From: RYN-230 sp963841695
Lineage (GTDB): Bacteria > Actinomycetota > Actinomycetes > Streptosporangiales > Streptosporangiaceae
Assembly: GCA_963841695.1 (NCBI GenBank)
Contig: CAWJDQ010000010.1
Coordinates: forward strand, 137,925-201,924
DNA length: 64,000 bases
Reading direction: 5' to 3'
Position numbers and translations under genes: made by a program. Positions 1-8,119 of the stretch are shown here, piece after piece. Within the stretch, counting starts at the first letter, position 1, and each line of letters opens with the position of its first letter. Under the pieces are notes generated by a model. That model did not search any database. It saw nothing but the letters and a program-made list of their open reading frames with translations, and was not told where the DNA came from.

Positions 1-435
1 GCCGTGGCGCTGGCCTGGATCGCCGTGGAGCTGTACCGGGGCCGCCGGTGGAGCCGCACCCCGACCGCGCTGACCCAGCTGTTCGTCGGCATCGTCGGCA
101 TCTACCTGGTGCAGGGGCACCGGCTCGGCTGGGGCATCCCGTCGCTGGTGCTGGCCTGCGCCGGATTTGCCCTGCTGGTCGCCCCGGCCAGCCTGCGCGC
201 GCTGGCCGACCCGGGCCCCGGGGACGGCCAGCGGCCGGGGGACGGCCCACCGCCCGGGGGCGGACCGGGAGCTGGCCAGCCATCCAGGGCCCCGTCAGCG
301 GATACCCGGACCCCGGCTCCGGCCAAGACCCCGGCCGCCGCCAAGACCCCGGCCCCGGCGAAGTCCCCGGCCCCGGCCAAGACTTCCCCGCCGGGCCAGC
401 CCCGGTCGCCCCGCAAACGGCCCGCCCGCGGGTAG
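1..435 (+). CDS. Integral membrane protein, N-terminus cut by window edge
   Basis: The frame is already open at base 1, so the N-terminus lies outside the window; 144 codons remain. Two hydrophobic stretches (about residues 20-38 and 44-63) follow a basic loop containing YRGRRWSRTP. Behind them is a Pro/Ala/Lys-rich tail (about residues 72-144, built from PAK and TPA units) that should be disordered and cytoplasmic. No catalytic motif is visible. Short membrane proteins of this shape with low-complexity tails are common in actinomycetes and mostly unnamed. The gene converges on the sigma-factor gene, with a long palindrome between the two stops. Function unknown; that it is coding rests on the membrane pattern and high GC in third codon positions. 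Confidence 0.6.
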   Translation, partial: AVALAWIAVELYRGRRWSRTPTALTQLFVGIVGIYLVQGHRLGWGIPSLVLACAGFALLVAPASLRALADPGPGDGQRPGDGPPPGGGPGAGQPSRAPSADTRTPAPAKTPAAAKTPAPAKSPAPAKTSPPGQPRSPRKRPARG

Positions 436-533
436 CCGGGTTACGGGTTGCTGAGGCCCGGCGATCGCGGACTGTCGGCCTCACCAGCCCCATCGGCCCC
501 ACCAGCCCCGTCGCCGGTGCTGCTGGCCTGAGC

Positions 534-598
534 CCATTCATTATCGTGGAGCGTTGTGCGTCGCCGGCGGGTCACAACGCACCACGATAAATGAATGG
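534..598. repeat. Long imperfect palindrome between convergent genes
   Basis: The arms are 534-558 and 573-598. They pair over about 25 bases with one mismatch and a single-base bulge around a 14-base loop. The arms are AT-richer than their surroundings, and GTCACAAC (571-578) overlaps the start of the right arm. The palindrome sits between the stops of two convergent genes, so a bidirectional terminator is possible. Similar palindromes with GTCACAAC nearby occur near 38.0 and 38.2 kb, suggesting a repeat family. The rest of 436-728 shows no gene. Confidence 0.7.
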
Positions 599-728
599 CC
601 GGGAGGGGGCCCGTCAGCAGGTCCAGAAGGCTCAGCGGCCCCACAGGCCCCACCGCTGCGGGGACGGCTCAGCCCGGGAGTCGCGCCTGATCTACGGGGT
701 ACGCGCGGGCCGGGGCCCGCCGCCCAGG

Positions 729-1696
729 TCAGTCCTCCGCCGTCAGCCCGTCCCGGAGCTGGGCGAGCGTCCTGGCCAGCAGCCGGGACACGTGCATTTG
801 CGAGATCCCCAGCTCACTGCGATCTGGGACTGCGTCATGTTCCCGAAGAACCGCAGCAGCAGGATGCGCTTTTCCCGGCTGGGCAGCTGTTCCAGCAATG
901 GCTTCAGCGATTCCCGGTACTCGACTCCCTCCAGGGCGTCGTCGAGCATGCCGAGGGATTCCGCCACCGCGGGCGCGTCGTCGTCACCCGAGTCCGGGGC
1001 GTCCAGCGACACCGTGGAGTAGGCGTTGGCGGACTCCAGGCCCTCCAGCACCTCTTCCTCGGTCATCTGCAGGTGCGCGGCGATCTCGGCTACGGTCGGC
1101 GCCCGGCCCTCCCGCTGGGCCAGGTCACCGATGGCCTTGGTCAGGGCCAGCTTGAGCTCCTGCAGCCGCCGCGGGACCCGGACCGCCCAGCCCTTGTCCC
1201 GGAAATGCCGCTTGATCTCACCCACGATGGTCGGGGTGGCGTAGGTCGAGAATTCCACCCCACGGGCCAGGTCGAACCGGTCAATGGACTTGATCAGCCC
1301 GATCGTCGCCACCTGGGTGAGGTCATCGAGCCATTCCCCGCGGTTACGGAACCGCCGGGCAAGGTACTCCACCAGCGGCAGGTGCAGCTCGACCAGCTCG
1401 CCGCGGATGCGGAGCCGCTCGGCGTCGCCCTCGGGCAGCACGGCCAGCCGCTCGAACAGTTCCCGCGCGCGCCCCCGGTCCGGGACCGCATGCTGGATCC
1501 GCGCCGGGGCGTGCACCTCAGCCAGTGCCGCCTCGCCCAGTGCCGATTCGCCCAGTGCCGATTCGCCCAGGGCGGCCTCGCCCAGTGGCGTCTCACCCAC
1601 CTGGGCCTCGATGCCGGCCGTCACGCCGGCATCGATCTCCTTGGCCACCCGGGCATCGACTTTCCGGGGCACCCGGACCTCGATTTCCTCGGTCAC
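729..1696 (-). CDS. RNA polymerase sigma factor, SigB/SigF/SigG subfamily (one frameshift)
   Basis: An alternative sigma-70 factor of the stress/sporulation type. Region 2 (ELHLPLVEYLARRF, then the LDDLTQVATIGLIKSIDRFD segment), region 3 and region 4 (SREKRILLLRFFGNMTQSQIA) are all visible. The GTG start at 1696 overlaps the TGA of the upstream anti-sigma gene (GTGA), giving translational coupling. The N-terminus carries an unusual run of about five LGE(A/S)AL-type repeats. Near 815-820 one base is missing: the helix-turn-helix GISQMHVSRLLARTLAQLRD continues in the next frame and ends at TGA 729-731. Without that break the protein is about 322 residues, somewhat long for the family because of the repeat leader. 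The break looks like a sequencing error. Confidence 0.85.
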
Positions 1697-2184
1697 CCGG
1701 ACCTCGACAGCTCGCGGGTCTTGCGCAGCATGACCGTGAGTTTGCTGCCCGGGCCGGCCCAGGCGTCCACGCTGCCGGCCAGTGCGGCAAGCACGGTCCA
1801 GGCGAAGGTGTCCCGGGCCGGGAGCTGGGCCCGCTGGGTCAGCACGGACACCGCGATCGTCACGCTGTCCTCGCCGAGGGTGAAGTCGCAGTCCAGGCTG
1901 GCGCCCGGGGCGGCCTGGCTGAGCAGCAGGCCGCACGCCTCATCCACGGCGATCCGCAGGTCCTCGATCTCATCCAGGGTGAAGTCGAGGCGGGCGGCGA
2001 GGCCTGCGGTGGCCGTGCGCAGCACGGACAGGTAGGCACCCTCGGCCGGCATCCGGATGGTCACGCGATCCTCGGCGGCCCGCGGCCCGGGCTGGCCACG
2101 GTCCTCGGCGGCCCGCGGCCCAGGCGTGCCGCGAACCGCGGTGGGCACGGCCGCAGCGGCAGGCGCGGTCGTCTCTTCCGTCAC
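1693..2184 (-). CDS. Anti-sigma factor, RsbW-like serine kinase / HATPase domain
   Basis: 163 residues. A GHKL-type ATPase of the RsbW/SpoIIAB class expected to bind and hold the sigma factor encoded directly downstream. The N-box region DLRIAVDEACGLLL lies at about residues 75-88. The first 40 residues are Ala/Pro-rich and hold a duplicated GPRAAEDR segment. Later ATP-lid motifs are weak, as in many actinobacterial RsbW-like proteins. The stop overlaps the sigma start by four bases, so the two are made from one transcript. No STAS anti-anti-sigma gene is next to them, so the release partner must lie elsewhere. Kinase activity is inferred from family only. Confidence 0.8.
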   Translation of the reverse strand: MTEETTAPAAAAVPTAVRGTPGPRAAEDRGQPGPRAAEDRVTIRMPAEGAYLSVLRTATAGLAARLDFTLDEIEDLRIAVDEACGLLLSQAAPGASLDCDFTLGEDSVTIAVSVLTQRAQLPARDTFAWTVLAALAGSVDAWAGPGSKLTVMLRKTRELSRSG

Positions 2185-2353
2185 GATTCTCCTCCAGTAC
2201 CGTCAGCGGTGCTGCTGCTGGCGGCCGTCGTGGTCTTGCCATGCAACCTACCGTCCGTGGCGTGCACCGCTAACGCGCCGCCCCGGGCGCTGCCCCGGCA
2301 ATTCCCTTTTGACCAGCCAGGATGTCCGCGATTGCGCAGTGGATTCCGGGACG

Positions 2354-2391
2354 CCCGAGGCCGCGCAGGCGGATGCCTGCGCGGCCTCGGG
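2354..2391 (-). terminator. Strong hairpin downstream of sodN
   Basis: A perfect 17-base-pair stem (2354-2370 with 2375-2391) and a four-base loop, very GC-rich, starting 26 bases beyond the sodN stop. No U-tract follows, which is usual for actinobacterial intrinsic terminators. The remainder of 2185-2353 is the promoter-side region of the anti-sigma gene; no gene is seen there. Confidence 0.75.
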
Positions 2392-2417
2392 GTGGTGCCA
2401 CGTGCTGCGGGAGGAGA

Positions 2418-2831
2418 TCAGCCCTGCTTGGTCTCCCAGAAGATCTTGCTGATCTCGTCGATCTTCGCCAGCAGCTGGTCGGCCGCGGCCACGTCGGTGC
2501 TGCTCTTGGTTCCGCCAGGCCCGCCGCCGGCCAGCTTGGTGGCCTCGTTGAACAGCGTGTTCAGCTGCGGGTACTTCTCGAAGTGCGGCGGCTTGAAGTA
2601 GTCGGTCCAGAGCACCCACAGGTGGTGCTTGACCAGCTCGGAGCGCTGCTCCTTGATCAGCAGGGCCCGGGTCTGGAACGCCGGGTCCGAGCTGTCGTGA
2701 TACTTCTGGATGATCGCCTTGACGGACTCGGCTTCGATCCGCGCCTGGGCTGGGTCGTAGACACCGCAAGGCAGGTCGCAGTGCGCGTGCGCGGTGGCCT
2801 TGGGCTCGAGGAGACGTGCCAGCAGTCCCAT
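2418..2831 (-). CDS. sodN: Nickel-containing superoxide dismutase SodN
   Basis: Converts superoxide to hydrogen peroxide and oxygen in the cytoplasm. The ATG at 2831 (preceded by GAGAAGGGG) gives a 137-residue precursor. A 16-residue propeptide ending ATAHA is followed by the nickel hook HCDLPCGVY, in which His17, Cys18 and Cys22 are the nickel ligands after processing. An in-frame start nine codons upstream has no ribosome site. The propeptide must be removed to free the His N-terminus, and the divergently transcribed sodX encodes the likely peptidase. Nickel-dependent control (Nur) is known in Streptomyces, but I could not define a Nur site here. Confidence 0.97.
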   Translation of the reverse strand: MGLLARLLEPKATAHAHCDLPCGVYDPAQARIEAESVKAIIQKYHDSSDPAFQTRALLIKEQRSELVKHHLWVLWTDYFKPPHFEKYPQLNTLFNEATKLAGGGPGGTKSSTDVAAADQLLAKIDEISKIFWETKQG

Positions 2832-2914
2832 AGGTCCCCTTCTCTCATCTCGGATCATGGGTTACCGGTGACCGACACTACCCCCCAGCCCCCGGAACGA
2901 ACCTAGGAGGGCCG

Positions 2915-3253
2915 ATGCACTGGCCGCTATGGCGGGTTGCGGTCGTGGAGCGGTCCATGGAGCCCGCCCTCCACCCGGGTGACTGGCTGCTCGTCTGGCG
3001 GGGGACCAGGGCCGGGCGCGCGGTCCGGCTCCGCCCCGGGCAGCTGGTGATCGCCCGGCACCCGGCCCGGCCGGACCTGCTGCTGGTGAAGCGGGCCGCG
3101 CGGCGCGAGCCCGGCGGCTGGTGGCTGGCCGCCGACAACCTGCCGGCCGGCGCGGCCGACAGCCGGACGTTCGGCGTGGTCGCGGACCGGCTGATCGTAG
3201 GCCGGGTGCTGCTCCGCTACCGCCGTGCCCGGGCCCGGCAGGCGCCCGGGTAA
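2915..3253 (+). CDS. sodX: Nickel-type SOD maturation protease SodX (S26 family)
   Basis: A 112-residue signal-peptidase-I-like protease without a membrane anchor, the known partner that trims the SodN propeptide. The S26 catalytic serine is Ser14 in ERSMEPAL and the general-base lysine is Lys59 in LLLVKRA. The ATG at 2915 has the ribosome site AGGAGG six bases upstream. It diverges from sodN across an 83-base intergenic region that must hold both promoters. Length and motif spacing match SodX proteins. It ends just before a bidirectional hairpin shared with the convergent permease gene. Confidence 0.93.
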   Translation: MHWPLWRVAVVERSMEPALHPGDWLLVWRGTRAGRAVRLRPGQLVIARHPARPDLLLVKRAARREPGGWWLAADNLPAGAADSRTFGVVADRLIVGRVLLRYRRARARQAPG

Positions 3254-3281
3254 CCGGAAACCCCCGGACACCAGATAACGA

Positions 3282-3308
3282 AGACCCCCGGCCGCCAGGG
3301 CCGGGGGT
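3282..3308. terminator. Bidirectional terminator between sodX and APC permease
   Basis: Perfect 11-base-pair stem (3282-3292 with 3298-3308), loop GCCAG, between the convergent stops at 3253 and 3338. It serves both strands. Confidence 0.8.
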
Positions 3309-3337
3309 CGTCGTCTCGGGCTACGTGCGTCCCGGGA

Positions 3338-4987
3338 TCAGGCCGCGCTCCGCTCGGGCGGCTCGATGCCGGACTGCCGCTCGACCAGCGCGAGCATCTC
3401 CGCCTTGGGCAGCCGGGTGGCGATCGCCCAGTAGTAGATGATCAGGCTGAACACGGCCACCACCAGCATGTCCCACCAGAACGGGATCCGGAACGTGTTG
3501 TCCGGGCCGAACTGGCCCTGCCAGGTGATGACGCCCAGGCCGATCAGGTACACCGGCAGCCACTGCGCCGACTTCCAGTCCAGCGGCGGGCGGTTCTCGT
3601 CGAAGGCCATGAAGATGGCGATCAGGACGTACCCGACCACGACCACGATGCCCAGCTTCCAGACCGTCTCAAAGCCCGACCAGTAGATGAGCATGTTGGC
3701 GATGATGAACGAGACCGGGGCCCACACCGCGCCCACGGGCACCCGGTAGGGCCGGTCGGCCTCCGGGACCGTCCGCCGGAACGCGCCCATGGCCAGCGGC
3801 GCGCCGGCGTACATCAGCACGCTGGCGCTGGTGACCAGGCTGACCAGGGAGTGCCAGCTCGGGAACGGCAGCAGGAAGACCAGCCCGGCGAAGAACGCGA
3901 CGATCAGGCTGATCCACGGGACGCCGTTCTTGTCGACCCTGGTGAAGGCCTGCGGGAAGTAGCGGTTGCGGCCCAGCCCGTAGCCGACCCGGGAGGACGA
4001 GGTCTGGTACATCAGCCCGGTGCCGAACGGGGAGATGAACGCGTCGATCCGCAGGACGATGGCCAGCGCGCTCAGCCCGACGATGCCGGCCAGCCCGGCG
4101 AACGGCCCGGCCAGGATGTTGGTGTTGCTGATCCCCGACCACCCGTGGGTGAGCTCGCTGGTCGGCATGGCGCCGATGAACACCACCTGCAGCATGACGT
4201 AGATGACGATGCCGATGCCGGTGGCCAGCAGGATGGCCCGGGGCAGGTTCTTCTGCGGGTCCTTGATCTCCGCGGCCAGCTGGTCGGCCTGCTCGAAGCC
4301 GAGGTAGGCGAACACGATGCCCGCCGAAGGGATCGCCCCGAACAGCGCCTTGATCCCGTAGGGCATGAAGCCGCCGCCGGCGCTGAAGTTGCTGCCGTGG
4401 AACTTGAACAGCAGCACGATGATGGTGATGACCGGGATGGCCACCTTCCACCAGGTGATGCCCGCGTTGACCTTGCTGAACAGGCGCATGGCCATGAAGT
4501 TCAGCGCGGTGAAGATGATCAGCAGGACGATCGTCATCACGAAGCCGACCCCGGTGACGTTGCCCTTCCCGCCCGCCGCGCTGGCGTTGAACAGGCCGTG
4601 CCAGTAGTACGACCCGTACTGCATCACCGCGAAGCACTCGATGGGGGCCACCGTGACGGCCTGGATCCAGGAGAAGAAGCCGAACGAGATGCCGGCCACG
4701 CTGCCGTAGGCCAGGTGCGGGAAGCGCGCGGTGCCGCCGGAGACCGGGTACATGCCGCCCAGCTCGGCGTGCACCAGAGCCAGGAAGATGACCGCGACGC
4801 CACCGATGATCCAGCCCAGCAGTGCGGCTGGCCCCGCGGCCTGGACGGCGAAGAGCGCTCCGAACAGCCAGCCCGAGCCGATGATGGAGGTCTCCGACGC
4901 CCAGGTGGCGCCGATCAACCCCATCTCTCGTTTCAGGCCTACATCCGAAGGCGCCTTCGGAGCAGCCGCTACGGACTCAGTTGCCAT
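3338..4987 (-). CDS. APC-superfamily amino acid / polyamine permease
   Basis: A 549-residue polytopic membrane transporter with about 12-14 hydrophobic segments. The helix-1 motif SETSIIGSGWLFG and the following LGWIIGGVAVIFLALVHAEL fit the APC family (amino acid permeases). ATG 4987 is preferred over an in-frame start nine codons upstream because AAGAAGGA lies just before it. Substrate cannot be read from sequence; the neighbouring sodX ends convergently and gives no hint. The C-terminal 40 residues (ending ERQSGIEPPERSAA) are charged and cytoplasmic. Confidence 0.9.
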   Translation of the reverse strand: MATESVAAAPKAPSDVGLKREMGLIGATWASETSIIGSGWLFGALFAVQAAGPAALLGWIIGGVAVIFLALVHAELGGMYPVSGGTARFPHLAYGSVAGISFGFFSWIQAVTVAPIECFAVMQYGSYYWHGLFNASAAGGKGNVTGVGFVMTIVLLIIFTALNFMAMRLFSKVNAGITWWKVAIPVITIIVLLFKFHGSNFSAGGGFMPYGIKALFGAIPSAGIVFAYLGFEQADQLAAEIKDPQKNLPRAILLATGIGIVIYVMLQVVFIGAMPTSELTHGWSGISNTNILAGPFAGLAGIVGLSALAIVLRIDAFISPFGTGLMYQTSSSRVGYGLGRNRYFPQAFTRVDKNGVPWISLIVAFFAGLVFLLPFPSWHSLVSLVTSASVLMYAGAPLAMGAFRRTVPEADRPYRVPVGAVWAPVSFIIANMLIYWSGFETVWKLGIVVVVGYVLIAIFMAFDENRPPLDWKSAQWLPVYLIGLGVITWQGQFGPDNTFRIPFWWDMLVVAVFSLIIYYWAIATRLPKAEMLALVERQSGIEPPERSAA

Positions 4988-5311
4988 GGTCCGATCCTTC
5001 TTTCCGGTCCGCATACGTTGGCCATACGGCCAGTGAGTAGGCCCATGGTAATGATCGTCAAACTGCCTGAGAAGAAGTCAGTGGCTTCATTTCGGTAACG
5101 CGGATCACGATCAGTCCTTGCGGCGACACGGGCCGCTGCCTGCGGAATTTGCCGGCGCCGAGGGTATATGCCCACGTATGAGTCGGATTGGGGCGGTTGG
5201 GAAGGACTCAGTTCCGGCCCGCCGGCCCGGCTATCGACTCCGGAACTTCCGTGTTACGGAGGCGAAAACAATTGAGCGGAGGGACGCGGGAGCGGCCTGG
5301 CCGGGCGGTGG
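4988..5311. other. Intergenic region with likely permease promoter
   Basis: 324 bases without a credible gene. The part nearest the permease (about 5020-5110) is AT-richer than its surroundings. On the minus strand it holds TTGACG (complement of 5056-5061), a fair -35 candidate, with a poor -10 (TACTCA) about 16 bases on. The promoter assignment is weak. Confidence 0.3.
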
Positions 5312-5911
5312 CTACACCGCGGCGGTGGACGCCTTCTCGCTGTCCGGGCTGCGCCGGCGCTCGTGCAGGGCCGTCACGCTGGCCTTGGCCGCGCAACGGT
5401 CGCCGCAGTACGCCTGCGACCGGTCAGATGTCGTGTCCACCAGCACGTTCGGGCAGGACGGCGCCTCGCAGTGGCGCAGCCGGTCGGCGCCCAGGCTGGT
5501 GAGCACGATGGTCAGCCCCAGCACCGCGCCCGCCGCGTACCGGTCCGCGACCGACCCGCTGTCCGCGTGATGCAGATGCCAGGTCCCGCCGTCGTGCCGG
5601 GTGACCTCCGGGTGGACGGGGTGCCGGGCCAGCAGCGCGTTCAGCCGCGCGGCCGCCTCGTCCCCGTCGCCCGCCGCGGTGGCGGTGAAGATGATGCGGA
5701 GCTGGGACCGCAGTTCCCGCAGCGCGTCAAGATCCGCCCCGGTGACCCGGGTGCACAAAGCGGCCCGGTCCGCCATGAGGGCCTGGTAGGCCTGCACGGT
5801 GGCGAGCTCATCCTGGCGGCCGGCGCCAGCGTCGCTCGTGTTGACCAAGCGCACCGCCAGCTCGGCGTAGGAGTTGAGATCCACTCCAGTCCTTAAGCTG
5901 CTGGGGGACAT
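5312..5911 (-). CDS. CGNR zinc-finger / ABATE-domain transcriptional regulator
   Basis: 199 residues. An N-terminal ABATE domain (about residues 10-135, with DLNSYAELAVRLVNTSDA near the start) is followed by a C-terminal treble-clef zinc finger. Its ligands are Cys148, Cys153, Cys169 and Cys173 (LRHCEAPSCPNV ... YCGDRCAAK), so the usual CGNR tetrad is CGDR here. Proteins of this family are predicted DNA-binding regulators with unknown ligands. ATG 5911 has a purine-rich GGGAAGCGG upstream. It is followed on the other strand by the oxidoreductase/phosphite dehydrogenase pair, which it might control; that is only suggested by position. Confidence 0.88.
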   Translation of the reverse strand: MSPSSLRTGVDLNSYAELAVRLVNTSDAGAGRQDELATVQAYQALMADRAALCTRVTGADLDALRELRSQLRIIFTATAAGDGDEAAARLNALLARHPVHPEVTRHDGGTWHLHHADSGSVADRYAAGAVLGLTIVLTSLGADRLRHCEAPSCPNVLVDTTSDRSQAYCGDRCAAKASVTALHERRRSPDSEKASTAAV

Positions 5912-6100
5912 GGGGGTCCGCTTCCCCGCACCGAGTATGGCACAGACCGGCGGCCTGGCCGGCCCTTCTGCCGGGTCGCCCGTACTGCTTGGTGGCTGAG
6001 TGTAGCGACGTGGTGCCGGGCGGCCGTGCGGCGGGGCCTCGCGGCCGCCCGGGCGGCCCCAGCTCGCCGGCCGGGCCGCCGCAGGCGTTAGGGTGCGCCC

Positions 6101-7069
6101 ATGTTCGCTGTCACTGCCGCACGCATCGACGCCGATGACCCGCTGAGCGGGCTGGAGCTGGGCGAGCACCCGGAACCGGCGCCCCCGGACGGGTGGACCA
6201 CGGTGACCGTGCGGGCCGCGGCGCTCAACCACCACGATGTCTGGACCCTGCGCGGGGTGGGCATCTCGGCGGACCGGCTGCCCATCGTGGTGGGCTGCGA
6301 CGCGGCCGGCGTGGACGAGGACGGCCGGGACGTGATCGTGCACGCGGTGATCGGCGACCCGACGGTCGCGGGCGGCGACGAGACGCTCGACCCGCGGCGC
6401 TCCCTGCTGTCCGAGCGGCACGACGGCACGTTCGCCCAGCGGGTCGCGGTGCCCCGGCGCAACCTGGTGCCCAAGCCCGCGGCGCTGTCGTTCACCGAGG
6501 CCGCCTGCCTGCCCACGGCGTACCTGACCGCGTACCGGATGCTGTTCACCAAGTCCGGCCTGCAGCCCGGGGCCACCATCCTGGTCCAGGGGGCGGGCGG
6601 CGGTGTCGCGACCGCGCTCATCGGGCTCGGGCGCGCCGCCGGCTTTCGCGTCTGGGCGACCAGCCGCGACGAGGGCAAGCGCCGCCGCGCCCTGGAACTG
6701 GGGGCGGACCAGGTCTTCGCGGCCGGGGCGAAACTGCCGGAGCGGGTGGACGCGGTCATGGAATCGGTGGGCGAGGCCACCTGGGCCCACTCGCTGCGCG
6801 CCCTCAGGCCCGGCGGCCGGATCGTGGTCTGCGGCGCGACCAGCGGGGCCGTGCCGCCGGCCGACCTGAACCGGGTCTTCTTCCTCCAGCTGTCCGTGGT
6901 CGGCTCGACCATGGGCACCCGCGACGAGCTGGAGCGGCTGGCCACCTTCCTCGAGCAGACCGGCGTGCGGCCGGCGATCGACCGGGTCATGCCGCTGGAG
7001 CAGGCCAAGGACGGTTTCGCCGCGATGATCGCGGGCGAGGTGTTCGGCAAGGTCGTGTTCACCGTCTAG
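6101..7069 (+). CDS. Zinc-free MDR family alcohol dehydrogenase / quinone oxidoreductase
   Basis: 322 residues, NAD(P)H-dependent medium-chain reductase. The N-terminal GroES-like domain (LNHHDVWTLRGVG) is followed by a Rossmann domain with the nucleotide loop VQGAGGGVATALIGLGRAAG (about residues 164-183). The catalytic zinc ligands of true alcohol dehydrogenases are not apparent, so a quinone-oxidoreductase-like role is more likely. It ends six bases before the phosphite dehydrogenase candidate and both are surely cotranscribed. What it does for that partner is unknown. Confidence 0.87.
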   Translation: MFAVTAARIDADDPLSGLELGEHPEPAPPDGWTTVTVRAAALNHHDVWTLRGVGISADRLPIVVGCDAAGVDEDGRDVIVHAVIGDPTVAGGDETLDPRRSLLSERHDGTFAQRVAVPRRNLVPKPAALSFTEAACLPTAYLTAYRMLFTKSGLQPGATILVQGAGGGVATALIGLGRAAGFRVWATSRDEGKRRRALELGADQVFAAGAKLPERVDAVMESVGEATWAHSLRALRPGGRIVVCGATSGAVPPADLNRVFFLQLSVVGSTMGTRDELERLATFLEQTGVRPAIDRVMPLEQAKDGFAAMIAGEVFGKVVFTV

Positions 7070-7075
7070 CCGGGG

Positions 7076-8107
7076 GTGCGGACCGTGGGTGCGCCGGAGC
7101 GGCCCCGGGTGGTGGTGACCCACTGGGTGCATCCGGAGGTGGCCGGGTACCTGGCCAGTTTCTGTGCCCCGGTGCTGCCTGCCGGGCCGGGCGAGGTCTT
7201 CCCGCCGGCCACGGTCGCGGGCCTGGCCGCGGGCGCCACCGGGCTCATCACCGGGATGTCCGACCGGGTGGATGACGCGTTCCTGGCCGGCTGCCCGCGG
7301 CTGCGGGTGGTCAGCGCGACGCTCAAGGGCTACGACAACTTCGACGCCGCCGCCTGCACCCGCCGCGGGGTATGGCTGACCATCCTGCCCGACCTGCTGA
7401 CCTCGCCCACCGCGGAGCTCGCGGTCGGCCTGATCATCGGGATCATGCGCCGGGTGGCCGAGGCCGACCGGGAGATGCGCCAGGGCACGTTCGCGGGCTG
7501 GCGGCCCCGCCTGTACGGCGCCGGCCTGGACGGGGCCACCGCGGGCATCGTGGGGATGGGGGAGGTGGGCCGGGCGATAGCCGCCCGGCTGCGGGGATTC
7601 GGGACCCGGATCGTCTACTGCGATCCCCGCCCCGTGCCGCCCCCGGCGCTCCCCGGGGCGGAGGTGACCCGGCTGGACTGGTTTTCGTTGCGGGAAGTAA
7701 GCGACGTGGTGGTGCTGGCGCTGCCGCTGACCGCCGGCACCCGCCATCTGCTCGGCGCGCAGGCCCTGGCCACGATGCGGCCCGGCGCCTTCCTGGTCAA
7801 CATCGGCCGCGGGTCGGTGGTGGACGAGGAGGCCGTGGCCAGCGCGCTCGCCTCCGGGCGGCTCGGCGGCTATGCGGCCGACGTGTTCGCCCTGGAGGAC
7901 TGGGCGCTGCCGGACCGGCCCCGGCGTATCCCGCCGCGGCTGCTCGCCCACCCGCGGACCCTGTTCACCCCGCACCTCGGCTCCGCGGTGGACGCCGTGC
8001 GCAGGCAGATGTCGCGGGAGGCGGCCCGCCAGGTGCACCAGGTGCTCCGCGGGCAGCGACCCGACCATGCCGTCAACGAGCCGGCCCGGCCCCGGCCGGG
8101 ACCATGA
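7076..8107 (+). CDS. ptxD: Phosphite (phosphonate) dehydrogenase PtxD-like D-2-hydroxyacid dehydrogenase
   Basis: 343 residues; predicted to oxidise phosphite to phosphate with NAD+. Compared with Pseudomonas stutzeri PtxD as I recall it, every residue assigned to catalysis appears at a constant offset of +8: Met61, Lys84 (in TLKGYDNFD), Trp142, Tyr147, Arg245 (GRGSVVD), Glu274, His300, Ser303 and Arg309. The nucleotide loop is GMGEVG (160-165). Asp183 stands where PtxD has the NAD-selecting acidic residue, pointing to NAD over NADP. The segment VWLTILPDLLTSPTAELA is PtxD-like rather than generic. GTG 7076 lies six bases after the upstream oxidoreductase. No phosphite transporter (ptxABC) or ptxE-type regulator is adjacent, so a different hydroxyacid substrate cannot be excluded. 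Confidence 0.82.
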   Translation: MRTVGAPERPRVVVTHWVHPEVAGYLASFCAPVLPAGPGEVFPPATVAGLAAGATGLITGMSDRVDDAFLAGCPRLRVVSATLKGYDNFDAAACTRRGVWLTILPDLLTSPTAELAVGLIIGIMRRVAEADREMRQGTFAGWRPRLYGAGLDGATAGIVGMGEVGRAIAARLRGFGTRIVYCDPRPVPPPALPGAEVTRLDWFSLREVSDVVVLALPLTAGTRHLLGAQALATMRPGAFLVNIGRGSVVDEEAVASALASGRLGGYAADVFALEDWALPDRPRRIPPRLLAHPRTLFTPHLGSAVDAVRRQMSREAARQVHQVLRGQRPDHAVNEPARPRPGP

Positions 8108-8119
8108 CGCCGCGGGACG

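Noticed and set aside
4988..5311. Riboswitch in the permease leader
   Set aside because: No glycine, lysine, guanidine or other consensus core could be recognised by eye.
5912..8068. Long minus-strand extension upstream of the CGNR gene, antisense to the MDR and ptxD genes
   Set aside because: The CGNR protein starts at 5911 with a ribosome site; the upstream part is shadow sequence of the plus-strand genes.
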